Source of the DNA: Morinoia aosen
Taxonomy: Eukaryota > Arthropoda > Malacostraca > Amphipoda > Talitridae
Direction of reading: 5' to 3'
NCBI GenBank assembly: GCA_030386875.1
Contig: CM059564.1
Span: 47,946,075 to 48,010,074 of the forward strand
Length of the DNA stretch: 64,000 nt
Positions within the stretch are counted from its first letter, which is position 1. The number at the start of each line of letters is the position of its first letter. The position numbers and the translations under genes are program-made. This document shows positions 9,630 through 21,493 of the stretch, one piece after another. The notes beneath the pieces were generated by a model. That model worked only from the letters and a program-made list of their open reading frames with translations, did no database searches and was not told the DNA's origin.

Positions 9630-10190
9630 TTTTGGTAAATCTGAAGGATATGTCAGTTATCGTTTTTCTAAATTTCGATGCCTAAGCATAGTTAATTAGA
9701 TCGAAATAAACAAGTTTCCTTCTATGCACTTTCCGTCTCAAATGAGTATTTTATTAGTTATAGAGGTAAATGACTTACCGCAACTCCAGTGTTTGAAGCG
9801 GCAAGTAATTCAAGGAGCACGTCGGACAGCAACACTGCAATGCGCACTCGCTTCCAGCGCGATCGTCATCAAAGACGAAACCAAACCTACCGCTATACCT
9901 CGTTAAATACTAATTTGACGAAAAGAGTGTATAGAAGAAAAGTTGTTTATTTCGATGTTATTACCATGATTCAAGCAACAAAAATTCGAAAATCGATGAG
10001 TAGCTGTTAATTCGAGCGCATTCGTCATCAAAGACGAAACTAAACTTACCGATATAAATCGTAAAATACTCATTTGAGACGGAAAGTGCATGAAAGAAAA
10101 CTTGTTTATTTCGATTCAATTAATTAGGTTCAGGCACCAAAAAGTGGAAAATCGATAACTGACATATCCTTCAGATTTACCAAATTTTCA
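9630..10190. mobile_element. Foldback MITE with long imperfect inverted repeats and an inner duplication
   Basis: The left arm carries GGTAAATCTGAAGGATATGT (from 9634) and TGCACTTTCCGTCTCAAATG (from 9725). Reverse complements of both lie in the right arm (about 10152-10181 and 10062-10090) in mirror order, separated by matching A/T-rich filler with AAATAAACAAGTTT. Between the arms a segment beginning CGTCATCAAAGACGAAAC is present twice (about 9866 and 10023), the inner copy carrying an extra partial right arm. No protein is encoded and no clear target duplication was found. It lies in an intron of the cyclase gene. Confidence 0.75.
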
Positions 10191-10278
10191 ACAAAAGAAG
10201 TTTAGAGATATTATGTTCAGGTATGTAACGAAAATTGAATCTTCAACAAAAGAAGCCGAAGAAGCCTGAGGAACTCAC

Positions 10279-11341
10279 CTGTCCGAACTGGCAGGCGCTG
10301 AGCAGCAGCATGCCATACATGGCGCAGTTCTGGTCCGACGCGCGAGTTCGTTCAGTAACTCTGTCCGGGATGCACCGGGGTGACGGTATTTGTCCTCTGC
10401 TGTATTCCTGACCGGGACAAACGCATCCCAAAGACCGAGACTTTGTGGGGTCGAGCGATGGTGAGCGCAAGTCCAACGAGTTAGTTTTGTGACCAGTACT
10501 AAGGCACCGCTCGGAGCCTAGCCCTTTCTGAATCGGAAGTTCAATGGGCTGGTAACCGAATTTTTTACCGGCAGTATTAGCTTTCGTGCGACAAAAAGAG
10601 TCAAATTTTGCAGCAAGCTTTAAATTATCTGCCGGCTCTTTTTTGTTGCCTTCTGAATCTTGCTCTGTAACGTTGGGCCTTCCGATTACTCCTAATTTTC
10701 GTCGTCGGCTTGCTTGATTTGTGTGGGAGGCATTTTCAGGTTGAGGCTTCAGGGACTGCTGTTCTACAGCACACACTGTATTAATTTCAAGCAGAGGCTG
10801 AGATAGCTTCCGGTCTGACCCTTGAACATCTAAGGAGATCCCGCTGAACGGGCAACGAATCACTAATCCTTTCGAATATTCCTTCTGTGCCTCTGGCTCT
10901 GACAAAAATCTTTTCCTTCCGTCTAATTGCTGTATATTTGCGTTTGTTTTTTTCTTGTCCTTTACTCCATTCAATTCTATATTCTCCTTCGAGCTGTTCA
11001 TCAATTCTGCATCTTGCAGCTGAGATTCAAACGAGTCTTTTTCATTCGCATCCTTCTCCGAGCCTGGAGCCAGCGCAGGGAACGTCTGGCCTACATCGAC
11101 CTCCGTGGGACTAAGTGGATAAAGAGGCAGTCTATCTTTCGAGGTTCTCCGGGTTAGGGTTGAGAAATTAAGAGAGGAAGAAGGAACCCTGCGTACTGGG
11201 GGGAGGTTAGGGTGGTCAGAAGCCCCCTCTACTCCCCCCTTTAAACTGAGGCTTTTCTGTAAACGATGAACTGAGGTAATGTTCCTCCGATATTTGGTGA
11301 GGTTCACCGATTCTTGAACGTTGTCGTTGTTCTTCTGAAAT
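10279..11341 (-). CDS. Guanylate cyclase exon 1 visible: MYG start plus about 340-codon upstream open frame
   Basis: The exon ends with the canonical beginning of a soluble guanylate cyclase HNOB domain, MYGMLLLSACQFGQ, followed by a consensus donor CAG|GTGAGT at 10278. The MYG ATG is at 10320-10318 with context GCGCCATG. The same frame stays open for about 340 codons upstream, to a convincing acceptor (CTTTCCTCTTTTCAG near 11342), so the exon appears to be internal. The extra sequence is hydrophilic and rich in Ser, Lys, Glu and Asn, with no recognised domain. Examples are ENIELNGVKDKKKTNANIQQ and KSRSLGCVCPGQEYSRGQ. Known subunits begin at or close to MYG, so either this protein has a long disordered N-terminal extension or the stretch is an unusually open 5' untranslated region. 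A run of 340 open codons is unlikely by chance. The frame can be followed on to a Met at 11415, past the likely acceptor. Confidence 0.72.
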
Positions 11342-11703
11342 CTGAAAAGAGGAAAGCGTGTTAAGGTTTTAGTTTCTACCGAAACAATAGCAGCAAAAAC
11401 ATTACACCGTTGCATGACAGCGCGTTTTGATTTTTTTTCCTCATGTCATGAAGACATTCTACGAAATCGGTAAACTTTGCAATGTGCGATTTTATTTTAG
11501 CAAGTCATTGAGGTTTAAAATTTTAAATTTGACTCGAAAAACACTTTTTTACTCTAACTTACTCCTATGCATATATTGGGAATGCTAATATAGATGAGAA
11601 TATAAAGTAAGGGATATCTCCATAACCCTCTCCATACAAAACTATATAAATTTTACCATGTCAAAAAAGAACCTCATGTTTCAGACAAAATAAATAAAAT
11701 TAC

Positions 11704-12791
11704 GGTCAATATTGAATATAATGTTGTCAACAAATTTCATAATTTCGTAGGTATAGATAGGTAATATAGTCGATTTTAAGACGTTTTACATGAATGACAA
11801 TGTGCCCGGAAATGCTTATTTTTGGAGATATTCAACTTTGAAGTTAAAGGAACGTCGTTTATAAAATTGAAGAAACGGAGAGGTAAATAAGCAGAAATCC
11901 GGTTCTGACGTAACGATATGTAAGGTTAGGTTTGGTAAAGTTATGGTCAATATTGAATAAAATTTTGTCAACGAATTTCATAATTTCGTAGGTATAGATA
12001 GGTAATAGAGTCAATTTTAAGACGTTTTACATGAATGACAATGTGCCCGGAAATGCTTAGTTTAGGAGATATAGGATAAATAACGCCAGGTAAGAATAGC
12101 ATTAACGACAGTTTCGATATGGCTCTTCCGGCGTTTTGCGGACGCGGACCACGCCAAGTTTTTTGGCGGGAGTCATCGGCCTCGGTATGGTTGAGTTAAA
12201 TTAAGATATTTTAGGCTTACTTAGGTTAGGATACTTAACTAAATTAACTTTACCAAACCTAACCTTACCTATCGTTACGTCAGAACCTGATTTCTGCTTA
12301 TTTACCTCTCCGTTTGTTCAATTTTATAAACGACGTTCCTTTAACTTCAAATTTAAATATCTCCATAAATAAGCATTTCCGGGCACATTGCCATTCATGT
12401 AAAACGTCTTAAAATCGACTATATTACCTATCTATACCTACGAAATTATGAAATTCGTTGACAACATTATATTCAATATTGACAAAAGTTAATTTAGTTA
12501 AGTATCCTAACCTAAGTAAGCCTAAAATATCTTAATTTAACTCAACCATAACGAGGCCGATGACTCCCGCCAAAAAACTTGGCGTGGTCCGCGTCCGCAA
12601 AACGCCGGAAGAGCCATATCGAAACTGCCGTTAATGCTATTCTTACCTGGCGTTATTTATCCTATATCTCTTAAACTAAGCATTTCCGGGCACATTGTCA
12701 TTCATGTAAAACGTCTCAAAATCGACTCTATTACCAATCTATACCTACGAAATTATTAAATTCGTTGACAACATTATAGTCAATATTGACC
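11704..12791. mobile_element. hAT-like MITE (outer copy) containing a second copy of itself
   Basis: The ends are GGTCAATATTGA and its inverse TCAATATTGACC, flanked by an exact 8-bp direct repeat AAAATTAC (11696-11703 and 12792-12799). The outer copy consists of 11704-11944 plus 12493-12791, which together make 540 bases. Eight-base target duplications are typical of hAT elements. The arms share a long sub-terminal block (TTTCGTAGGTATAGATAGGT to TGCCCGGAAATGCTTA). No transposase is present, so it is non-autonomous. Placing it in hAT rests on the 8-bp duplication alone. Confidence 0.85.
11945..12484. mobile_element. hAT-like MITE, inner copy in reverse orientation
   Basis: This 540-base element has the same termini as the outer copy (GGTCAATATTGA ... 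TCAATATTGACA). It is flanked by AAAGTTAT at 11937-11944 and AAAGTTAA at 12485-12492, a target duplication matching at 7 of 8 positions. It reads as the reverse complement of the reassembled outer copy: its left half matches 12493-12791 inverted and its right half matches 11704-11944 inverted. Confidence 0.85.
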
Positions 12792-12799
12792 AAAATTAC

Positions 12800-15700
12800 C
12801 TAAATTTTTGTCAATCGCTAACGAGGATGAGTTTTGTAAAATTTCTTGTTATGCATATCAGAACAACATAAAACAGATTATGAATTAGAAAGGCATAACT
12901 GTACCACCAACGACTTTCACACTTTAACTTGAAAAAAACTTATTACAGCTAATCACATCATTAATTCAACGAAATATTTCCATATGCACTTTTAATACTA
13001 AACAGCGTGGAAATGTAGTCTGGAGAGGCTGCTGATTTATTTATAAAATAAGGTACTAGATAATGCAACCACATATAAATGAAAAACGTAAACGTCGTTA
13101 AATTTCGATTCAACTCGACGGACATTTCTATTCTAGCTTCACACAACCTCAAACGTGCAGGATATACATTCGGCCTCTTGCTCAATCACGTGGCCATCAA
13201 ACACCGGCCATTGAACTGCTCTTGTCGTCAAAAAAAACGACAAGATTCGTCGTTTTACAAAACGCTCCTACGCTCACGCTCCAGTGATTCCATACACAGG
13301 ATGCTCACAATTTGCGCTTCCTAAAGCATTTCCATCGTAAACGTTTTCTCCGATCGCAAACATTGCTCCTCAAACAAAACTGGACGCACAGCACGCAAAC
13401 AACCCGGTGCTTCGAAGCTCCAACTCTAAAGTGACATTTTCAGCGGCAGTCCGGACGTGCGGATGCCTCATCGGTTCTGAAACGAACGTAGTGTGTGATA
13501 TGGATAGGCTCTGTTTCTACTGCAAAAATGTTTTCACAGAGAAAAGAGGAAGGATCATTCAGTATGGACTAAGGAAAATGTGGAAAAGGTGTGTTTCCAT
13601 ATCCGGCATCCCATGCATCGAAACAGCCTCATAGGAAACGAAACGAAAGGCGGAAAAGACAAAGAAAAGATAGCACAGGAGGATGAAAACTGAAAGAAGC
13701 AAAGTAAGGTAGAAAAAAATAAGTCCCAATGGTCTTAGCATATCTGAGGTAATAAACCAGCATCTTTTCAGAGGGACGCCAGTCCCCATGACGTAGAATA
13801 GACAGACCAAGCAAACCTAAAAAAGTTCCCTAACCTATTTCCCTTGAGGGCTAAAAGAAGATTGTATTTTGGCATCATTGGATCAGCTTCTCTGAACTTT
13901 ATTCAACGTTTTCAGCTCTCGTAGTTAAACAATCGAGGCACTCATTTGTGTGTAGGAAATTAGTTCCCAATTCATTTTCGATGAAGTTTCTCTCAATAAT
14001 TTATCACACAAGAGCGAGATCAGTCAAGATAAAACTACAGTCATTTGTGCAGTTGACCAGCAATTGGGTTTTATGAAGAAGTATGTTGAGCAAACCTTTG
14101 TAGCGACAGCTCGCCCATCTTTATTTGCGTATTTGCCATGTAGAGCCCCATGTGGGCGCGAAAATATAGCAAAGTGGAATCTATCATCGAAATATTTATC
14201 TCCTTTGAGCAGAAATTATAAAGTCTAAAGTATTTGAATATACGAAAAATGAAAATTTATTCCGGCACTTTATACAACGTCGATCTAAATGCCTTATCCC
14301 GACCACTTCGCATGAGAGGAATTAGACAATGATTGCGTCCACTTGAAACCACCGATAATATATTTCAACACAAGATTGTTACGGTGAGTTACCGGAAAAA
14401 ATTGACCACTCTCCTCTTCCATGTACAACCGAAAACCAAATTACAATCCTGAATATTTTCCCGCACGCTAGCTTCATTACGTTCAGGGTCACTGGTTGCC
14501 CGTAATAGCGGTCATTACTCTCCCAAATGAGCACCTCCACTTACGGGTGCCAACGAGAAGGTCATTTTCTAGGATGACGGAAACGTGGGCCGTCCATCGG
14601 CGTCCGGCCAGCGTTCGATCATGCAAACATTCTTCTTTTTCTGACTCTCATTAATCTATAATTTCCCAAAGACTCTTCCTTATGTCATTGTTTCTCTTAG
14701 CCACAAGCTGATGAGCCTCATCTACTTGTCATATTCGCGTAGATCGGAATTCTCCTTGATTATTCAGGGGAGCACTCGCTAATCCACAAAGTAATATGGG
14801 CTTATAGTAATCCTTAAAGTAATATCCTTCAAGTGATATTTTTACGAACGCTCCCCGAAAAAAGTTAATCATACCTAGAGTTTTTTTTCCTTTATCAGTT
14901 CCCAGAGCATAGGGATATAATTCCTCATGCGTCAAGCTTCAGCTCAGTTCTTACTGATTTTGTGAATCCCAACTCCGTCTACCTCCCGGAAAGAGCACAG
15001 TCAAAATATATGATAGTTCTCAGGTTAATTGGTCTCGATGTCTCACAAGGAACATTTCATATAATTTTATGTGAGAAGCGCAGGTGTCCTGCTACCCGCT
15101 GTGTCACACTGCCCTCAAATTAGATGATAGAAATACAAATAATGATGTAGGATGATGTACCATAATACGCTTGAAATCATGATATGAAATAAAAATAGTG
15201 TGAGGTGGTTTAAGTAAATAAATTCGGAAGTAAAATTAAAACAACGATAATAAAACTGCGGGATAATTTAAGAATTCGGAAACATCCTCTGCCTCGTGAG
15301 GAACACGACGACATCTCTCACGGCCTCGGTCTTATTGACTGCGTTCTATTCCAGCGTCTTGATTTGCCTGCGAAATATACAAGAAAAATGCAGCTCGGGT
15401 TTCGAATCCGACATCCGCAAACAACAAATTTTGTGCGCGCCGCGTATCCTTTTTAACAACGACATTCAAACCTGTTAATAACAGTCGAATGTTAGCGCTC
15501 TCTCAGCAATGAACGAAGTGAAGTAAAACTGTCGCTAAATTCAGCAACGAAACTCTTTCAACGCTCCTTAGCTCTTCTTTACGACTTAATACTACAATAA
15601 GCTCCTTGATCCACTTCATCCTTTACCAAGTACATTCGTACAGCTACATTTTTTGCGGCTATGCCTGAAGCAAAAAAATTATCTGTACACTCCTTGTCCC

Positions 15701-16049
15701 TCGAAAGATCGCGGTTACCATCTCATAATGCCTCCTTTGCTGACGTTGTATCATGTAATTATTGATCTCCTCAGGACGAGCTCACGCCTCTGTGTAGTCT
15801 TGACAGATCTTCTAAATTTGCTACGCAGTTCAAAGAACATTGCAATGCTCCCGTCCACGTTGAATGAAATCATGCCTACATTAAAAGATGAAATAATAAA
15901 ACTCTACGCTATACAGTGAAGCCGTTCACCTCAATGGACTCATATTCCATAAATTCGGTTCGTTCGTTAAAGATAAATATCGCATACAAGATCAGCACGA
16001 AAAGAATAATTGCAATTAGCTTCGCGCTTATTTTGAATCCCGGATGTAG
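12800..16049. other. No supported gene
   Basis: Only short open frames occur and none shows a recognisable domain. A frame at 15283-15380 reads FGNILCLVRN and then a hydrophobic run, but it is closed by a stop just upstream and lacks splice signals. One minus-strand guanylate cyclase 5' exon could lie here unseen. Confidence 0.5.
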
Positions 16050-16575
16050 CAGTCATATTTAGCAGTCATATTTAACAGCCGTATTCAACAGCCGTATTTA
16101 GCAGTCGTATTTAGCAGTCATACTTGATAACCGTACTTAGCATTCTTACTTTGCAGACATATTTTTCAGTCATATTTAACAATATATTTAGCGTCCGTAC
16201 TTAACACTCATTTTCACCAGCAGTATGTAGCAGTCATATTTAGCAGTCATATTCAACAACCGTATTTAGCAGTCGTATGTAACAGTCGTATGTATCAGTT
16301 ATATTCAACAACCGTATTTAGAAGTCGTATATAGCAGTCGTATGTATCAGTTATATTCAACAACCGTATTTAGCAGTCGTATGTAGCAGTCGTATGTATC
16401 AGTTATATTCAACAACCGTATTTAGAAGTCTTATCCAACAACCGTATTAAGCATCTGTATTTAGCAGTCGTATGTAGCAGTCGTATGTATCAGTTATATT
16501 CAACAACCGTATTTAAAAGTCATATCCAACAACCGTATTAAGCATCTGTATTTAGCAGTCGTATTTAAGTCATAC
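16050..16575 (+). repeat. 13-bp minisatellite with 52-bp higher-order period
   Basis: The basic unit is CAGTCATATTTAG and variants (CAGCCGTATTCAA, CAACCGTATTTAG). In the middle, four units form a 52-bp block: CAGTCGTATGTATCAG begins at 16283, 16335 and 16387, then again at 16478 (91 bases, seven units). Confidence 0.95.
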
Positions 16576-17076
16576 TTGCCTAAAAGCGGCGCCATGTCTC
16601 CATGACAGGGTCATTTGCGGCACGGAAAACCATGGCGCGAAATATCGTTCATTTGCCGGCCTTTGTTTCGCCATCAACATCGCTGAAATCAGAGCTGTTT
16701 GCGGGCGTGTAGCGCATGTATTCGAAGAGACAAGAGCTTCATTTGTGCCTTGGATCTCTGCAGGCACGGTGCCCAATTTATCTCTTATGTTATTCACTCG
16801 TCACGAACCTCTTGGCTTGTTCTATTTACTAGCTTTATTTTCAAAATCCAACCTACGTTCCGATGACATTAATTTGGGTTTATATTTTCGAAACAACAAC
16901 TAAAATAAAGTTGAATTAGCTGAACAGCTTTAATTGGTTAATAAAATTATGATTCTTATGTTCACGTTCTTTTGATGGTAGAAGGTGCTGATGAACTGTG
17001 CAGGGCAGCCACACAGGAATTAATTGTTAGAAGTATTAATTAATTTACGAATTTTGAAATGCACGCAGCAGACATG
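16576..17076. other. No supported gene
   Basis: A GC-richer patch at 16575-16800 carries an unbroken minus-strand frame of 75 codons without recognisable features. It is not supported as an exon. Confidence 0.4.
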
Positions 17077-17184
17077 CCCAGTCTAACTCTTTCGCCGAAG
17101 CATGCATGTTTTTCGCCGCCTAAGCGATTTAATTACTTGGGCGGCGAAAAACATGCATGCAGGCGGGGAAAAAGTAAGACTGGG
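17077..17184. mobile_element. Snap-back MITE, full copy 1
   Basis: This 108-base near-palindrome runs from CCCAGTCTAACTCTTTCGCC to its inverse AGTAAGACTGGG. It contains GCATGCATGTTTTTCGCCGC and the inverse arm around a short AT-rich loop (GATTTAATTACTT). The same element occurs at 22948, 44542 and 49028. Confidence 0.9.
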
Positions 17185-20100
17185 AGGCTTCTCTCGTTCT
17201 AACAAGTTCATAAGTTCATTCTTCAAGTACAATCTTGATAATCTACGACCTTTTAAAATCGCCCTAACAACATCCGTCTGAATAATTCCTAATTGAGTTT
17301 CATCAGCGATACCTTGCATGTATTTCCCATTACTCTGAACTCACTTCGTAAAAATGTTCATCAACTCCTGAGAAATTATTTGTTTAATTTAAGTGCTCTT
17401 AATTGAACTCGCTAACTATTTCGAAATGCTTATACGTCTTAAAAAATCATCTTCACTTTGAATATCTCGAAGGAATCCAATTTTGAAATAAAATAAACTG
17501 AATCACAAATGCCTCCAAATACAATTATAGGATTTTATGAGCAAGGCAAGCTTTGGACAAATAAAGTTTTTTTCCACTAACAAAACATAACGCGAACTTT
17601 CATAGGTCGTAGGAGCCAACAAGCTAAATGCAATATGATCTTGAATTAAAAACCTCATCGCCGACAACACACGTAACTCAGCCACCGTCATTAATGAGAG
17701 TGCCAGCGTCAACAATCCTGATTGTTACATGACCTCTCATGGCCTCAATCCAGTTCGTGATGAAGGTGTGCATCTAGGGGAGCGTATAGTTCACCTCAGT
17801 CAATGCCGCGTGTACCTAGAGAAGTGGGTATGTCAACAGTCAACACTGTTCATGTTGTTGGGTTTTGCAGGTGAGTAAATTTATATTTTTTCGGATTTTC
17901 AATATCTTTCGAGTTTAAAGTTGAGTTAGAGCCAACGGAAAAGATGAAAAGTGCACAGACTGAAAAGACGAAGTGAGCTCAATATGACCCGCCAATTGTT
18001 GAACTGTCAGTCATGACCTCAAAATACTTGCGCAGCAGCAACACCAGACCTCTAATGCGATGGAGATCAGAAGCCTCTTATCATTTACTGACATCTTGTC
18101 TCACGTAAAAGAAAACTGCCATTTTTATGCAATTAAGGGTGCATGCTAAGCGCATAGTTAAAATAATGCTTGTATATGCAAAGATTTTTAAAATTTTCTC
18201 ACTTAAATTCCCTTTAAATTCCCTAGAAACTAGTTCTGAATCATAAGTCGTTTTTGCTTCATCAGGTGTAATGAATATACTTCGATTTTTGCCATTCAGG
18301 ACAAAAAAAAATTGTTCAATCATTCCATGCAAATTCATCCGGCAATCAATCCGGTAATAAAACAAACGTAAAGCTTTTTAAGTTTGGCAGTATGTAGCAC
18401 ATTGTAGCAGCTTCAGTTTTTTTTTTAATTGCGCACCTCACACGAATTTGCCCCATCGTAATCATCTCAAACGTCAAATTCAACGCTCCTGGCATCACCA
18501 AGCCTTTCTTAAAAGATCCGAATGAGGTTTTTTTGTTCAAGACAACCTAAGAAATGTTCTTCTTTGGCAGGAATATTTGCGATTCCGCTCACATCCTTGG
18601 TTCAGAGGCCCTCATTGAGACTGTAACGAGCTGGAGAATTTTTACGAGCCAGACAACGTGCTGACGCAAGGAAGTTTTCCAGACCGAGTTGACGTAGATT
18701 TTTGTGGGGAGAGGTGCAATGTACAGCACGTGCGCACCTTTGAATACCGCATTGACAGGTTCCTTTTGACGCTTAATTTCTTTTTGACTTGTCATAAAAA
18801 AACTTCCTCTCTAACCTCGTAACGGGACATCTCCCACAGCTGTTTATGCAGTAGTTTTGAAAGCTCCAGTTTCACTTTAAAAGCGTCATCTTCCAGGGAG
18901 ACGGTCGCATTTCGTAAACACAAAACGCTCCTCAACACGAGGAGGACTTTCAGAGATGCTCAGCGGAGTTTTCCAATCAAGCATCGCGAGTGGACTTTTC
19001 AAAAGAGTACCGTTAGAGTCGCTAGAAACTTAGGAACGCATACACGAGCTATAAATATATAAAAGTCAGAGCAGTAGAAAACTATTTTAAATCTAAAACA
19101 ATTTTCCTATAATTTTTTACACTAAGCTGATCACTTATTTTAAAATTTTCAAAACGAAACATTTCACAAAGTATGGGAAGAGTGGACAGATGTTGTCGGT
19201 ATCCATTAACGCTCTACTCAGCCGGACGAGAATTTCCCTACACCACATTATACGGTCGCAGAAACGTTATTGTGAGCAGAACTTCAAGTATTGCATGACC
19301 ATCAAAAATCTATGAGCATTTAATCAGTCCCTAATTTAGCGAAGCGAAGACAGCAAGTAACGGGGAAAAAGTAATGTCCATGTTCCAAAGCATCAAAGTC
19401 AGCAGCGAGGGCACCTGCAGACCACGCAGCAGACCGTCAATAAAGTTATAACTGGCAAGTGAAACAGACTTTAATTTCATAAATTTAAGGTTGGTATTCG
19501 AAACCTCCTTTCGGGTTTTTACTTTGAGTGCCAATTTCACATTTTGAGAGACCCTAATTGTTGAGCGTTCCACTGCTCCTTCAAAGACCAACGCTTTTCT
19601 CATGCGTTAGTAATGCAGGAGAAGAATATATAGACACACCTCAAAGGAAGCAGCATCACACACACCTCCAGGGGAGGAAGCAGTATAATAGAGATGCAGT
19701 ATTGCCTTCGTGCCTTTGAAGGCCCGTCTCTCAGCATGACGGCCTGAGCCCCACAGCACCACTCGACACAATGCTCTTGCTCCTAGGGCTTCCAGATTCT
19801 CATTTTTCTGACTACAATTTTCCGATTTACCCACATTTTACGTGGAAAACAGGCAGAAGTGGAGAATTTTGGCCGAAAAACAGGAAATCCGGTAGCTGTG
19901 TGGCCGAGGCGTTACACGACGTTAGATACGTAAGCATAAAAGGAACTTCTCAGTATCACTTGGGAACAGGATGCTCATTTCGTTTGTTGCATACTCTCTT
20001 ATTGAACGTTCACGACCTACTTAAGATTTTGAGGTTTGCCAAACTTCAATTGTTGCTAGAGAAAAACTAAAAGTTGTATCGTAAACTGATTACGAATAAA

Positions 20101-20931
20101 TGTTTTGGCCAATTATTCCTTTGAATTAAAAATATAAGGACTATTGAAAAAATCAACATATGAATGCAAATTCTATAGCACCTAATTCCAAAGTAGTGTT
20201 GTTAATTTCCCTGTATTTAAAACGCTAGATGTGACTGATTCTGACTGCGTGAGACTCAATTGGACCTGCGTACAGCCGAGGCACAGTTCGACTGTGTGTG
20301 TCATGTGAGACGCCCTCCTATATTTAGCATCGAAATGAGGTTAATTTATGTATATTTTCTTTCACAGCACAAAATGTACGATATTATTTCACTTCATTTT
20401 ATATTTTCAACTCATATGTTATAATATAACCGCATATTCTTCCCCATTCTTTCATCCACGAAGGTAAAACAACGACTTTTTAGCCTGTGGAATTTCGAAC
20501 TTGCATTTTCAAGAGGCCTGAAGCCTTGATTCTGAACTTTCCTATTTAAATCACAAAAGGAGAGCATAACAAGGCTGTTAGGCTTCGCACCGACCTCCAA
20601 ACTAGCGCGTACAAAAAGTTCTCGAAATAGCGAGACTCAAAACTCAGAGCGAAAATAGTAAAGCAATCAATTCAGGTTCTTAGTAGCCGCCTCAAGTCTT
20701 AATGAGTTGAACGTTGCTTGTAAAAAAGTTAAATGAGTTTGACTCCTGTTACCCTTGATGCTTACATATACATGGGAGAAAAACACGTCTCCTGTAACTG
20801 GGCGATCTATAGTCGGGTTTGCAACGAGCACCGCCAAGGTAAGTTCAAGTTATTATTTTATTTAACCATTTAGATTATTTCCAGTGGAACACTGCTGTGG
20901 TGGCACACGTGCAGTGCTGTTATGCCTTTAA
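17185..20931. other. No supported gene
   Basis: Several short frames are present, including 18589-18795 and 19331-19603 on the minus strand (68 and 90 codons), but none is recognised or bounded by convincing splice sites. At about 19902-19925 GTAGCTGTGTGGCCGAGGCG resembles a tRNA A box, but no B box follows. Confidence 0.45.
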
Positions 20932-21152
20932 CATTTTGACCGCAACTGGTTAAACTGTAGTTCTACATTCAACTCAAATTATAAAGTCAATTGTAGCAAG
21001 CAGTTCTGAATATAGCAGACATGAACTGAATCATGTTTCCATTTATCTTTGATTAAGTATTTACAGAAATTGAATTTCCGACTACTGGTCAGTCAGCAGC
21101 ATTATGAAAATCCACTTCGTGGCCACCAGTGGCTCGCGTTGTGGTTAAAGTG
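20932..21152 (+). mobile_element. TTAA-type MITE (piggyBac-like), copy 2
   Basis: The element is preceded by TTAA (20928-20931) and begins CATTTTGACCGCAACTGG. It contains the family's internal GACTACTGGTCAGTCAGCAG and GTGGCCACCAGTGG and ends in a degraded inverse repeat (GGTTAAAGTG). Its length is about 221 bases and it encodes no protein. Confidence 0.85.
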
Positions 21153-21493
21153 TCAATTGAGCAGTGCAGTATTGCATTACACCGCATAACGGGCAGTTTA
21201 GAGATGCACAACAGTGTATAATATGCTCTACTCAGAAAAGATGATCTAAGAATTTATGTTTTAGAATTTCGTATCCTAAATACTCGAAATGATGTTTTCC
21301 CTCATCCTCAACAGGTGACAAGCGTATTTAGGACTGATCTATCATATTTTTTTCTCTGATGCCAACTCAAGATATTGTTAGAGACAGGTTACTGAACCGT
21401 TTTGAATAGATTAACACAGACACTTTCATGCTCTCAAGAGTAAAAAGAAAATAGTTAAATATCATCAATCCTAGAACATCGTCCTAGTCACAA

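Noticed and set aside
11704..12791. Simple large palindrome or assembly chimera
   Set aside because: The arm order is A-B-A'-B', not A-B-B'-A', and two separate target duplications explain it as nested insertion.
15283..15390. GPCR-like transmembrane exon (FGNILCLVRN ...)
   Set aside because: A stop lies just upstream, no donor follows and the canonical GPCR residues are missing.
19902..19925. tRNA gene (A-box-like GTGGCCGAGGCG)
   Set aside because: No B box and no cloverleaf follow.
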